The notes beneath the pieces are model-generated. The model saw nothing but the letters and a program-made list of their open reading frames with translations. It did no database searches and was not told where the DNA came from. Below are positions 1 to 7,909 of a DNA stretch of 64,000 nt, piece by piece (position 1 is the stretch's first letter; the number at the start of each line of letters is the position of its first letter). Made by a program: the position numbers and the translations under genes. This stretch comes from GCA-2731375 sp002731375 (GTDB lineage Bacteria; Pseudomonadota; Alphaproteobacteria; GCA-2731375), in contig JASMDX010000011.1 in the NCBI GenBank assembly GCA_030752605.1, forward strand, positions 1-64,000, written 5' to 3'.

Positions 1-30
1 GACCAAGCCGGTGCCGGGCAGCTGCCATAA
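1..30 (+). CDS. possible 3' end of an upstream gene (partial)
   Basis: The first 30 bases are open in frame 1 and end in TAA at 28-30, giving a nine-residue tail that runs off the left edge. This could be the C-terminus of a plus-strand gene upstream of the first SDR gene, but nine residues cannot be assigned to a family and may be chance. The stretch to 123 holds only the leader of the next gene. Confidence 0.2.
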   Translation, partial: DQAGAGQLP

Positions 31-123
31 CATTCTTGGTTACCTTGTGTTATATCTCTGGGCAATTCCCGTGTGTGGAATCTTGAATTCTGCCGCAACC
101 GCATTCGTTAATGGGAGGTTCCG

Positions 124-888
124 ATGGGTGTTTTCGACGGAAAATTCGTTTGGGTGACTGGTGCCGGCACCGGCATAGGCAAGGCGGCGGCGCTAATGTT
201 CGCCGAGGACGGCGCCAGTGTGGTTCTCATCGGGCGGCGGCGGGAAATGCTGGACCAGGTCGCAGGCGAAATCGAAGGTATGGGCGGCAGCGCGCTGGTG
301 GCACCTCTCGATGTTTCGAACCGCTCCGACGTCCAAGCCGTTGCGGCGGATATCCAGAGCAAACAGGGACGGATCGACATTCTGGTCAACAATGCGGGGA
401 CCAACGTCACCAATCGCCGGCTGGACGAAATTACCCTGGAAGATTGGGACGAGGTTATAGCCATAAATCTCACCGGCGCCTTCAACATGTTTATGGCCGT
501 GATGCCGGCAATGCGCGCGCAGGAGGATGGACTGGTCATCAACGTCGCTTCCACCGCCGCGAAACGAGTCAGCGGTGCTGCTGGCATCGCCTATTCGGCT
601 TCCAAGTTCGGCATGCTTGGGATGAGCCTGTCATTGACGCAGGAGGCCTGGAAATTCGGCATCCGGGCCTGTTGCGTGCATCCAGACGATGTGAACACGC
701 CGATTATGGAGCGGCGCAAGGTCAAATATTCGCCCGAGGTACTGGCGCAGTTCATCCAGCCGGAGGATATGGCCCACGCCATGCGGATGATCGCTTTGAT
801 GCCGACACGTTCTTCCTTGCCTGAGCTTATCGTCACGCCAACCAATATCCGGCCCTACACGCCAGCGGAATCGGGCACACCAGAATAA
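124..888 (+). CDS. SDR family NAD(P)-dependent oxidoreductase
   Basis: Classical short-chain dehydrogenase of 254 residues, the usual length for the family. Visible motifs are the Rossmann TGAGTGIG at 12-19, an arginine-rich end of the second strand (GRRR, 37-40) that favours NADP(H), NNAG at 89-92, Ser143 and the YSASK catalytic pair Tyr157/Lys161. The start is fixed by a GGGAGG ribosome site seven bases upstream. A second, distinct SDR follows 106 bp downstream on the same strand, so the two may act in one catabolic route. The substrate cannot be read from the sequence. The usual C-terminal 'PGxVxT' is replaced by HPDDVNT. Confidence 0.85.
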   Translation: MGVFDGKFVWVTGAGTGIGKAAALMFAEDGASVVLIGRRREMLDQVAGEIEGMGGSALVAPLDVSNRSDVQAVAADIQSKQGRIDILVNNAGTNVTNRRLDEITLEDWDEVIAINLTGAFNMFMAVMPAMRAQEDGLVINVASTAAKRVSGAAGIAYSASKFGMLGMSLSLTQEAWKFGIRACCVHPDDVNTPIMERRKVKYSPEVLAQFIQPEDMAHAMRMIALMPTRSSLPELIVTPTNIRPYTPAESGTPE

Positions 889-994
889 CGCGCGTGGCCA
901 GAAACCTGATCCGGTCCCAAAAATATCGGTTTTGAGTATGAACTCCGCTGATTTCATGATTACCTTGTGAAAAATCAGTTCAGGAGGGAACACC

Positions 995-1774
995 ATGACC
1001 AGATTATCAAAACTCAGCCGCTCGATCGCGGGCAAGGTCGCGCTGATCACCGGCGCAGCCAGCGGCATGGGCCGGGCCACGGCGCATTTGTTTGCGGACG
1101 AAGGCGCCCATGTGGCGGTCACCGATGTCAATGGCGACGGCGTTGCCGAGGTGGTGGCGGAGATCAAGAACGCGGGCCTCAGCGCCGAGGGCTGGACCTT
1201 GGATCTGGCCGATCCCGTGCGCATTAAGGCTGTGGTTGACGAGGTCGCTGCACGGTTCGGCGGCCTGGACATTCTGGTCAACAATGCGGGCATCTCGCAG
1301 CACACATTGATCGACGACGATGATTATGAGGAAATCTGGGACCGCCATCTCGATATTCTGCTGCGTGCCCATACCAGAACTATTCGCGCCGCCCTGCCCC
1401 ATCTGCGCGCCAGCGACGGTGGGCGGATTGTCAATATCGCCTCCACCGAAGGCCTCGGCGCCACGCCGCAGACCTCTCCCTATACCTCAGCCAAGCACGG
1501 CGTCATTGGTCTGACCCGCTCCATGGCGGTTGAATTGGGGCGCGAGGGCATCACTGTCAACTGCATCTGTCCCGGCGCTATCCGAACAGGCATGACCGCA
1601 AGGATCAAGGAAGAACACAAGCAGATCTTCGCCAAACGCCGCGTTCCGCTAGCCCGTTATGCCGAGCCCGAGGAGGTTGCCCACGGTACTCTGAATTTCG
1701 TCCTGCCCGCCTCCAGCTATATCAATGGTGCGGTATTGCCCGTTGATGCGGGCCTAACGATCAAAAATGCCTAA
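995..1774 (+). CDS. SDR family oxidoreductase (NAD-type)
   Basis: Classical SDR of 259 residues. It shows TGAASGMG at 19-26, Asp44 at the end of the second beta strand (TDVNG), which favours NAD(H), NNAG near 97-100, Ser150, and YTSAK with Tyr163/Lys167, then CPGAIRTGM after the active site. The start has a strong AGGAGGG site just upstream. It resembles 3-oxoacyl-ACP reductase-like or polyol/secondary-alcohol dehydrogenases, but the substrate is unknown. It lies in tandem with the preceding SDR and is the last clearly intact gene before a degenerate kinase fragment. Confidence 0.87.
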   Translation: MTRLSKLSRSIAGKVALITGAASGMGRATAHLFADEGAHVAVTDVNGDGVAEVVAEIKNAGLSAEGWTLDLADPVRIKAVVDEVAARFGGLDILVNNAGISQHTLIDDDDYEEIWDRHLDILLRAHTRTIRAALPHLRASDGGRIVNIASTEGLGATPQTSPYTSAKHGVIGLTRSMAVELGREGITVNCICPGAIRTGMTARIKEEHKQIFAKRRVPLARYAEPEEVAHGTLNFVLPASSYINGAVLPVDAGLTIKNA

Positions 1775-1819
1775 CTATCGGTATTTACAGTCAAAATCGC
1801 CTCAGTCGGGACCGGCACA

Positions 1820-2212
1820 TTGGACAAACTCCGGGCCTGGCGGGTGATTGCCATGCTTTTGTACCGAGGATCATTGTTTCTTAGCCAATTCGGCTCAATC
1901 TTTCGGGTCCTGCTGAATCTGGCCCGGAACGCCATTCAGGCCATGAGCATGAGCGGCGAGATCACCGTGACCGCGAATTGGGGTGGCGCGGGCGTAATCA
2001 TCGAATTCAGCGACGATGGTCCCGTTCTGCTGGAAAAGGCGCGGGCGCATCTGTTCGAGGCCTTTACCGGTTCGGCCCGCAGCGGTGGCACCCGCCTGGG
2101 CCTGGCCATCGCCAGAGAACTGGCGCTGACCCATGGCGGCTATCTAACATTGTTGAGCAGCGACACCCGCGGCAATGTTTTCCGCATCGACCCGCCGGGC
2201 CAGCCACAATGA
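1820..2212 (+). pseudogene. truncated histidine kinase ATPase domain with broken G boxes
   Basis: An open frame of 130 codons from a TTG start. From about residue 27 it reads as the HATPase_c domain of a sensor histidine kinase: an N box (LLNLARNAIQAM), a G1-like SDDGPVLL and a G2-like GGTRLGLAIARE, ending FRIDPPG. Family members have DxGPGL and GGTGLGL at the last two sites; here one glycine is Val and one is Arg, both in nucleotide-binding loops. The sensor and dimerisation/phospho-acceptor domains are missing and the first 25 residues look unrelated. I read it as a decayed 3' remnant. Its TGA overlaps the ATG of the next gene, so it may persist as a translational leader. Confidence 0.6.
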
Positions 2213-2949
2213 TGACTGCTTCCATGCTTGTGCTGTTTACGGATTTTGGTATCGGCAGTCCTTACATGGGGCAGATGCGGGCGGTATTGCACCAGGGCGC
2301 GCCGGGATCGCCGATAATTGAACTGTTCGCCGATGCGCCGGCCTTTGATGCCAGGGCCGCCGCCTATCTATTGGCCGCCCATGCACCGGAATTCCCCCCC
2401 GGCACGGTCTTTGTCTGCGTCGTCGATCCCGGCGTCGGCGGCGCCCGCCCGCCAATGGTTCTGCGCGCCAAGGGCCAGGTCTTTGTCGGGCCCGGCAACG
2501 GTTTGTTTGAAATCATCGCCCGGCGGGCGGCTGGGTTCGAGGCCCGGGCCATCACCTGGCGCCCGCAACGCCTGTCGCCGTCATTTCATGGCCGCGACCT
2601 GTTCGCTCCTGTAGCGGCGGCACTTGCCAGCGGCAATGATGCCGCCGTGGCCGCCATTGCCGATAGTGCCTGGCGCCAGCCGGAATGGCTCGACGATCTG
2701 GCCCAGGTCATTTATCTTGATCAATTCGGCAACGCAATCACCGGCCTGCGCGCGGCAAAAATGAGTAAGGATCAAGCAGTCCAGGTGAACGGCGATACAT
2801 TGACCAGAGCCCGGACCTTCAGTGATATGCCAGTGGGCCGGGCCTTTTGGTATGAAAACGCCAATGGTCTGGTGGAAATCGCCGTTAATCAGGGTAGTGC
2901 CGCCCGTGATCTGGGCCTGACCCTCGGAACTGCCATCTCGCTACCCTAA
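2209..2949 (+). CDS. SAM hydroxide adenosyltransferase (DUF62 / SAM hydrolase)
   Basis: 246 residues with the DUF62 hallmarks: N-terminal LFTDFG, central VVDPGVG, GPGNGLFE, and a C-terminal domain with LDQFGNAITGL. The family splits S-adenosylmethionine using water (hydroxide) to give adenosine and methionine; relatives include fluorinase and chlorinase. No halogenase-specific insertion is evident, so hydrolysis is the default expectation. Two adjacent ATG codons at 2209 and 2212 overlap the stop of the kinase fragment, implying translational coupling with that remnant. It ends three bases past the stop of the convergent flavoprotein gene. Confidence 0.85.
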   Translation: MMTASMLVLFTDFGIGSPYMGQMRAVLHQGAPGSPIIELFADAPAFDARAAAYLLAAHAPEFPPGTVFVCVVDPGVGGARPPMVLRAKGQVFVGPGNGLFEIIARRAAGFEARAITWRPQRLSPSFHGRDLFAPVAAALASGNDAAVAAIADSAWRQPEWLDDLAQVIYLDQFGNAITGLRAAKMSKDQAVQVNGDTLTRARTFSDMPVGRAFWYENANGLVEIAVNQGSAARDLGLTLGTAISLP

Positions 2950-4160
2950 GTCAGTGCGCCGGCCTCTAGTATCGCCGCGCGGTCATGCATGGGTGGATAA
3001 ATGACCTCGGTCATGACGAACTGTTTGCGTGCCTTGGCTTCCGCCTTGATCAGTTCCACCTGCCTCTCCCAACCAGTGGAGAACACTGCCCCCCAGGGCC
3101 CCAGATCAACGCAGGTCACATAGCGCGCCTGCTTATAGGGCCGGGACGCCAGGTTCATCAGAACGGAAGCGGCGTTATAGCCCGCCGCTTTGCCCATGGG
3201 CATGGCGTGCTGGCAGGACATCAAGGCGACGTGGCCGCCATCCGTCCCAGGTTCGGTCAAGGCGTGGGCGATGTCGCCGGCGGCATGAATGCCCGCCAAT
3301 CCCTCGACGCTCAGGTTTTCGTCGACGAAAAGGCGGCCCATGGCATCGGTGTCCAGACCCAGACTGGCGGCCAGGCTGTTTGCCCGCGCCCCGGTGGTGA
3401 CGATCACCGTTGAACTTGTAATCACGCCGCCATCATTCAGGGTCAATTGATCGTTTTCGATCCGCTGCACCATCGTATTCAGGCGCACCTCGACCCGGGC
3501 CGCTCGCAAGGCTTCGAGAATGTGAGGACGGGGGACTGGGCCTAGGTCTTCGCTGATCGTGGGCGCGGCATCCAACAGGATCACCCGCGCCCGCTCGGCC
3601 CTTGCCGTACCGCCATGTTCGGCCAGGCGGCCGCGCATTTCGGTCGCCAGTTCGATGCCGGTGAAGCCGGCGCCGATGATCACTACGGTATCGTCATTGG
3701 CGTCCCCATCGGCTTCAGGTATCGCCATCCGCGCTGTCAGGTGCTGGTCCAGGGCAACGGCGGAGGCATGGTCGTCGATGCACCAGGTTCGGGCATTGAC
3801 GGTCTCCATGGCCGGCCGCCGCAAGACACTGCCCGCAGCCAGGATCAGGCCGTCATATTGATACTCGTTGTCTTGGCCTTCCGGGCCCGTGGCCCGGACC
3901 CGCCTGGCGGTGGGGTCAATGGCGTTGACTTCGCCGAGCGCCAGTTCCACGCCGATGGGTTCCAGCACCGGACCCAGCGGCGTACGCATGTCCTGGGGGT
4001 TGCTTTCATACAGGCGCGGCCGGTGGGTCAGGTAGGCATCCCTGGTCAGCAGTCGAATGCTTAAATCGCCGCCGCTGACCCCATCCTGGGCCCGGCGCGC
4101 CGCCGCCATGGCCGCCCATAGCCCGGCATAACCGCCGCCAATGATAAGTAAGTCAGGCAT
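2946..4160 (-). CDS. NAD(P)/FAD-dependent oxidoreductase, NDH-2-like
   Basis: Pyridine nucleotide-disulfide oxidoreductase fold of about 404 residues, the size of type II NADH:quinone dehydrogenases. It has a FAD-binding IIGGGYAGL at the N-terminus, a second dinucleotide motif IIGAGFTGIELA mid-protein and the FAD-contacting AAGDIAH near residue 300. No redox-active CxxC and no clear membrane helix are seen. The open frame extends to 4256, but the start at 4160 has a GGAGCAGGA site and overlaps the stop of the upstream Rrf2 gene, so the two form one transcription unit. Likely role: quinone-linked NADH oxidation or a related stress flavoenzyme under Rrf2 control. Confidence 0.78.
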   Translation of the reverse strand: MPDLLIIGGGYAGLWAAMAAARRAQDGVSGGDLSIRLLTRDAYLTHRPRLYESNPQDMRTPLGPVLEPIGVELALGEVNAIDPTARRVRATGPEGQDNEYQYDGLILAAGSVLRRPAMETVNARTWCIDDHASAVALDQHLTARMAIPEADGDANDDTVVIIGAGFTGIELATEMRGRLAEHGGTARAERARVILLDAAPTISEDLGPVPRPHILEALRAARVEVRLNTMVQRIENDQLTLNDGGVITSSTVIVTTGARANSLAASLGLDTDAMGRLFVDENLSVEGLAGIHAAGDIAHALTEPGTDGGHVALMSCQHAMPMGKAAGYNAASVLMNLASRPYKQARYVTCVDLGPWGAVFSTGWERQVELIKAEAKARKQFVMTEVIYPPMHDRAAILEAGALT

Positions 4161-4686
4161 TTTTCCTGCTCCTTCGTTTGCCTCTGTCATGGCCGCGTTC
4201 TTCAAACCAATCCTGGGCCGCCTTTCGATGTGTTTTTGGCACCACCTCCGTAACATGCGCCGCCAGCTCCGCTAGATTGCTCTGTGCCAGGCTACTTCGC
4301 ATGGCGGCATCTGCCTTCAGCATCACCGCATGAATGCCGCAGATTCCACGTCCGGACCAGCTGGGAGTCTTACCTTCGAACAGCACGCAGTTGACGCGTA
4401 CCTCGCGGCATTCAAACAGCGGTTTGCGCCCCTCCACTGCATCGACCACGTCCAGAACGGAAATATCCCCAGCCGCCCGCGTCAGATGAAAGCCGCCACG
4501 GATACCTTCCGTGGCCGTCACCATGCCGGCCTTTTCCAATCGAGTGAACAGCTTCGCCACATAGGCCGTGGACAATTCCTGAAATTCCGCGATATCCCGG
4601 GCACTGCGCGCCATCCCCTGACCGGACCGGACCAGGTACAACAGGCAATGCAGGGCGTACTCAACGGCGCTGCCGTATTGGCTCAT
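4153..4686 (-). CDS. Rrf2 family transcriptional regulator
   Basis: 177-residue Rrf2-type regulator: N-terminal winged helix (residues 1-80, including the RGGFHLTR wing) followed by a cysteine region with Cys93, Cys100 and Cys116. Three cysteines here fit the Fe-S cluster class (IscR, NsrR, RirA), although the spacing C-x6-C-x15-C is not the classic IscR one. It is translationally coupled to the NDH-2-like flavoprotein and is divergent from the P1 peptidase gene. Imperfect palindromes lie in the 90 bp divergent gap and could be its operator. Whether it senses NO, iron or redox state cannot be decided from sequence. Confidence 0.82.
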   Translation of the reverse strand: MSQYGSAVEYALHCLLYLVRSGQGMARSARDIAEFQELSTAYVAKLFTRLEKAGMVTATEGIRGGFHLTRAAGDISVLDVVDAVEGRKPLFECREVRVNCVLFEGKTPSWSGRGICGIHAVMLKADAAMRSSLAQSNLAELAAHVTEVVPKTHRKAAQDWFEERGHDRGKRRSRKNA

Positions 4687-4703
4687 CTTGTAACTCCGAT
4701 TTG

Positions 4704-4731
4704 ATAAGTCTTAGTTATATGGCTAGCATAT
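4704..4731. promoter_or_regulatory. candidate Rrf2 operator / divergent promoter region
   Basis: Between the Rrf2 start (4686) and the P1 peptidase start (4779) lie two AT-rich imperfect dyads: ATAAGTCTTAGTTAT at 4704-4718 (outer ATAA...TTAT arms) and ATATGGCTAGCATAT at 4717-4731, centred on GCTAGC. Rrf2 proteins bind AT-rich dyads of this size. This is inference from position and symmetry only. Confidence 0.35.
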
Positions 4732-4778
4732 GAGAATTGTCAATTGACCCATCTCGGGAACTTTGATCTGCTGCGGGC

Positions 4779-5816
4779 ATGATCAAACCCGGACCGCGAA
4801 ACCTGATCACCGATGTTGATGGCATAGCCATTGGCAATGCCGCCGATGAAGCGGCCCGAACGGGCGTGACCGTGGTGCTGCCCGAGGGTAGGGCGGTCGC
4901 TGGTGCCGATGTGCGCGGCGGCGGGCCTGGCACCCGCGAGCTGGCTTTGCTGGATCCCACATGTATGGTGGACCGGATAGACGCCATTTGTCTTTCGGGT
5001 GGCTCTGTGCATGGCCTGGCCGCTGGAGATGGGGTCGTGGGTTGGCTGCATGAGCGGGACCGGGGCTTTGCCGTTGGCCCCTGGAATATGCCGATCGTAC
5101 CGGGCGCCATAATTTTTGATCTCGGCGTGGGCGGCGCGGTGGATAAAGGCCGCTATTCCGGCTATGGCGATTTGGCTCGGCAGGCTTGTGATGACGTCGG
5201 ACTTGATTTTGCCCTGGGCAACATTGGCGCCGGCATGGGCGCCACGGCGGGCAGGCTGAAAGGCGGCCTGGGCAGCGCCTCGGCTATTCGCGATGACGGT
5301 TTGCAGGTCGCGGCCCTGGTAGTGGCCAACCCGGTGGGCGAGGTGGTTATGCCCGGCGGTGGCACCTTGTGGTCCTGGGCCCTGGAACAAGATAACGAGA
5401 TGGGTGGCCAGCGCCCGCCCGGTGCCAAAGCAGGCATGGCGGATGATCTGCCCCTGCAAGCCCGGATCGGCGGTAACACCACCCTGGCCGTGATTGCCAC
5501 CAATGCCAGCCTGGACAAGGCCCAGGCCCAACGGGTGGCGATGATGGCCCACGACGGCATGGCCCGGGCCATCCAACCGGTGCATACACCCTTTGATGGC
5601 GATGCGGTTTTCACCCTTTCGACCTCGCGCATGCCCCTGCCTACAACGGCGGCGAAATCCCCGGGGGTTTCCGTTGGGCGCGTCGGCGCCATTGCCGCCG
5701 ACTGTCTGTCACGGGCCATTGGGCGTGCCGTGTTCGCTGCGGAAACCCTCGGGAGTTATCCCGGATACCGGGATAGTCACCCGGATGCCTTTGCCGACGG
5801 CGTTAAGACAGGCTAA
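4779..5816 (+). CDS. P1 family peptidase (DmpA / L-aminopeptidase D-esterase like)
   Basis: 345 residues with the N-terminal-nucleophile DmpA fold signatures: LITDVDGIAIGNA at the N-terminus, VRGGGPGTRE, LSGGSVHGL, GAGMGATAGRLKGGLGSAS mid-protein, and a C-terminal DAVFTLSTS segment near the expected self-cleavage/nucleophile region. Members are cytoplasmic aminopeptidases or beta-peptidases that mature by autoproteolysis. It lies directly upstream of a peptide-type ABC substrate-binding protein on the same strand, suggesting uptake and trimming of short or modified peptides. The exact nucleophile residue is not certain from reading alone. Confidence 0.82.
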   Translation: MIKPGPRNLITDVDGIAIGNAADEAARTGVTVVLPEGRAVAGADVRGGGPGTRELALLDPTCMVDRIDAICLSGGSVHGLAAGDGVVGWLHERDRGFAVGPWNMPIVPGAIIFDLGVGGAVDKGRYSGYGDLARQACDDVGLDFALGNIGAGMGATAGRLKGGLGSASAIRDDGLQVAALVVANPVGEVVMPGGGTLWSWALEQDNEMGGQRPPGAKAGMADDLPLQARIGGNTTLAVIATNASLDKAQAQRVAMMAHDGMARAIQPVHTPFDGDAVFTLSTSRMPLPTTAAKSPGVSVGRVGAIAADCLSRAIGRAVFAAETLGSYPGYRDSHPDAFADGVKTG

Positions 5817-5895
5817 AATGGTCCCACAGTTTGAGCTTACTAGAAAAATTGTAACTAACGCTTCAAACCCAAATTTCCCACAGGGAGGTACAATA

Positions 5896-7383
5896 ATGTC
5901 CATAGCTAGAAAATTTTCCCATGCCTTGGCGGTGGCGGCTATCGCGGCCTTGCCGTTTGGTGCCGAGGCGGCCAAGAATTCCGTCAATATAGCCATGACG
6001 CTGGAGCCGCCCGGGCTTGACCCCCGGGCCAATGCCTCTGCCGCGATCGGACAAATCGCCCTTTACAACATTTATGAAAATCTGACCCGCATAAACCAGG
6101 ACGCCACCGTCAGCCCCATGCTGGCGAAAAGCTGGAGCGTCTCCGATGACGGCCTAGTTTATACCTTCGACCTGGTCCAGGGCGTGAAGTTCCACGACGG
6201 CACGGATTTTGATTCGGCCGATGTGAAATACACTTTCGAAGCCAATGCGGCGGAAGGCAGCAAGATCAAGCGTAAGAAGCGCTTCGTGAACATGGCCAAG
6301 ATCGAAACGCCGGACGCCCATACCGTGCGCATCACCTTGAAGAAACCGCGGCCCACGTTCCTGTTCTGGATGGGTGAAGCCACCGCCGTGATTGTCGGCA
6401 AGGAGTCCGCCGCTGCCAACGCGACCAAACCCGTGGGCACCGGGCCCTTCAAATTCGTCCGCTGGGTCAAGGGCGATAGCGTCTTGATGGAAAAGAACGC
6501 GGGCCACCGGGATGCCGGCTCGGTCAAGCTGGCCAAGGTCAAGTTCCGCTTCATCAACGATCAGGCGGCACAGATCGCCGCCATGATGTCCGGTGATCTG
6601 GATTTGATACCCTTCTCCCGCGCGGCGGAAAGTTTGGGGCCCCTGAAGGCCAACCCGGATGTTGCCGTGACTTTCGGCACCACGGAAGGCGAGACAATTC
6701 TGTCCACCAACAACAAGCACCCGGCATTGTCCAAGCTGAAGGTGCGCCAGGCCATTGCCCATGCCATTGACCGCAAGGAAATCATTGATGGCGCGATGTT
6801 TGGTGCCGGCACGCCCATCGGCAGTCATTTCGCGCCGCATAATCCGGACTACCTGGATCTGACCGGCACCTATCCCCTGGACCGAGCCAAATCAAAGGCG
6901 TTGTTGGCCGAGGCGGGTTATGGCGGCGGCCTAGCATTGTCCTTGAAGTTGCCGCCCACGGGCTATGCCCGCGATGGCGGCCAGATCGTGGCCCAGCAAT
7001 TGAACAAGGCGGGCTTCAAGATCACCATCGAGAACGTGGAATGGCCGGTCTGGTTGAAACAGGTCTACAAGCAAAAGACCTATGATCTGTCCATCGTCTC
7101 GCACGTGGAGCCCATGGATATCGGCATTTATGCCCGGCCTGGATATTATTTCCAGTATGAGAACAAGGACTTTCAGGACATCATGGCAAAGGCCGACGGT
7201 GCCCGTGATCCGGCCATGCGCTCAAAATACTTGAAGATGGCGCAGAAGAAGTTGGCTGCGGATGCGGTCAATGGCTATCTTTTCCAACTGGCCAAGACCA
7301 CGGTACGAAAAAAGAACCTGATGGGCGTGTGGACCTCTTCACCCATGTTCGTCAACGATATGCGCGTGGTGTACTGGAAATAG
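5896..7383 (+). CDS. ABC transporter substrate-binding protein, family 5 (peptide/nickel type)
   Basis: About 495 residues, matching the SBP_bac_5 length. A Sec signal peptide is visible (basic SIARKFSH, hydrophobic core, cleavage near GAEAA), followed by TLEPPGLDPRANAS, NIYENLTRI, LAKSWSVSDDG and FDLVQGVKFHDG, the conserved opening of dipeptide-binding proteins. The frame is open from 5593, but a GGGAGG site seven bases before 5896 and the signal peptide fix the start. No permease or ATPase genes are adjacent, so it is either an orphan receptor or uses a transporter elsewhere. A strong terminator follows. Confidence 0.88.
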   Translation: MSIARKFSHALAVAAIAALPFGAEAAKNSVNIAMTLEPPGLDPRANASAAIGQIALYNIYENLTRINQDATVSPMLAKSWSVSDDGLVYTFDLVQGVKFHDGTDFDSADVKYTFEANAAEGSKIKRKKRFVNMAKIETPDAHTVRITLKKPRPTFLFWMGEATAVIVGKESAAANATKPVGTGPFKFVRWVKGDSVLMEKNAGHRDAGSVKLAKVKFRFINDQAAQIAAMMSGDLDLIPFSRAAESLGPLKANPDVAVTFGTTEGETILSTNNKHPALSKLKVRQAIAHAIDRKEIIDGAMFGAGTPIGSHFAPHNPDYLDLTGTYPLDRAKSKALLAEAGYGGGLALSLKLPPTGYARDGGQIVAQQLNKAGFKITIENVEWPVWLKQVYKQKTYDLSIVSHVEPMDIGIYARPGYYFQYENKDFQDIMAKADGARDPAMRSKYLKMAQKKLAADAVNGYLFQLAKTTVRKKNLMGVWTSSPMFVNDMRVVYWK

Positions 7384-7408
7384 TCGAACACCAAGCCAAC
7401 CCATACCA

Positions 7409-7450
7409 GGCGGCGGCGCTCCAACCATTTTGGGGCCCGCCGCCTTTTTT
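7409..7450 (+). terminator. rho-independent terminator after the substrate-binding protein
   Basis: Inverted repeat GGCGGCG (7409-7415) with CGCCGCC (7438-7444), followed at once by six T residues (7445-7450). It lies 25 bases past the stop codon of the substrate-binding protein and just before the GNAT start, so it separates the two transcription units. Confidence 0.7.
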
Positions 7451-7465
7451 GCGAAGGAACCACAT

Positions 7466-7909
7466 ATGTCTATCGAACTGCGTAGCGCCGTCGCCGATGA
7501 CGAGGCGCGCTGCGTCGAATTGATGTCCGAACTAAAGTCCGCGACGGGTTCAAGGCCGGCCCTGCCGGTGGAGGATTCCTTTCGACAACTGGTGACAAAA
7601 GAACGGGGAGAAATAGTTCTTTCGGTCGAGGACGGAGAGGTCCTGGGCATGGCGGCGGTGAGTTACAATCTGGCCATGCGCTATGGCGGTGAATATTGTC
7701 AGCTGGAGGAACTGGTGGTGACGCCCAATGCGCGGGGCAAGAATATCGGCGGCTTGTTGGTACAGCGTATTGTCGATAATGCCAGGGCGCGGGGCTGTGC
7801 CGAAATGGGCCTGTATCTGGTGGAAACGACGGAGCATAACCGGCCGTTCTATGCCAAATACGGCTTCCAACCTGTCGGCACGGAACTGCGCCAGGACCTG
7901 ACCACCTGA
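7466..7909 (+). CDS. GNAT family N-acetyltransferase
   Basis: 147 residues with the GNAT fold: an N-terminal recognition strand (IELRSAVADD), the beta4 segment CQLEELVVTPNARGKNIGG containing the acetyl-CoA pyrophosphate loop (R-G-K-N-I-G-G), and a C-terminal FYAKYGFQPVG typical of the family. The start at 7466 has a GAAGGAAC site; an upstream in-frame start would overlap the terminator. It converges with the LLM oxidoreductase gene and the two stop regions abut. The acceptor substrate is unknown. Confidence 0.82.
   Translation: MSIELRSAVADDEARCVELMSELKSATGSRPALPVEDSFRQLVTKERGEIVLSVEDGEVLGMAAVSYNLAMRYGGEYCQLEELVVTPNARGKNIGGLLVQRIVDNARARGCAEMGLYLVETTEHNRPFYAKYGFQPVGTELRQDLTT

Noticed and set aside
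4740..5585. A 281-codon antisense frame over the P1 peptidase
   Set aside because: Composition is His/Gly/Gln-rich as expected from the antisense of a high-GC gene; the sense strand has a complete family match.
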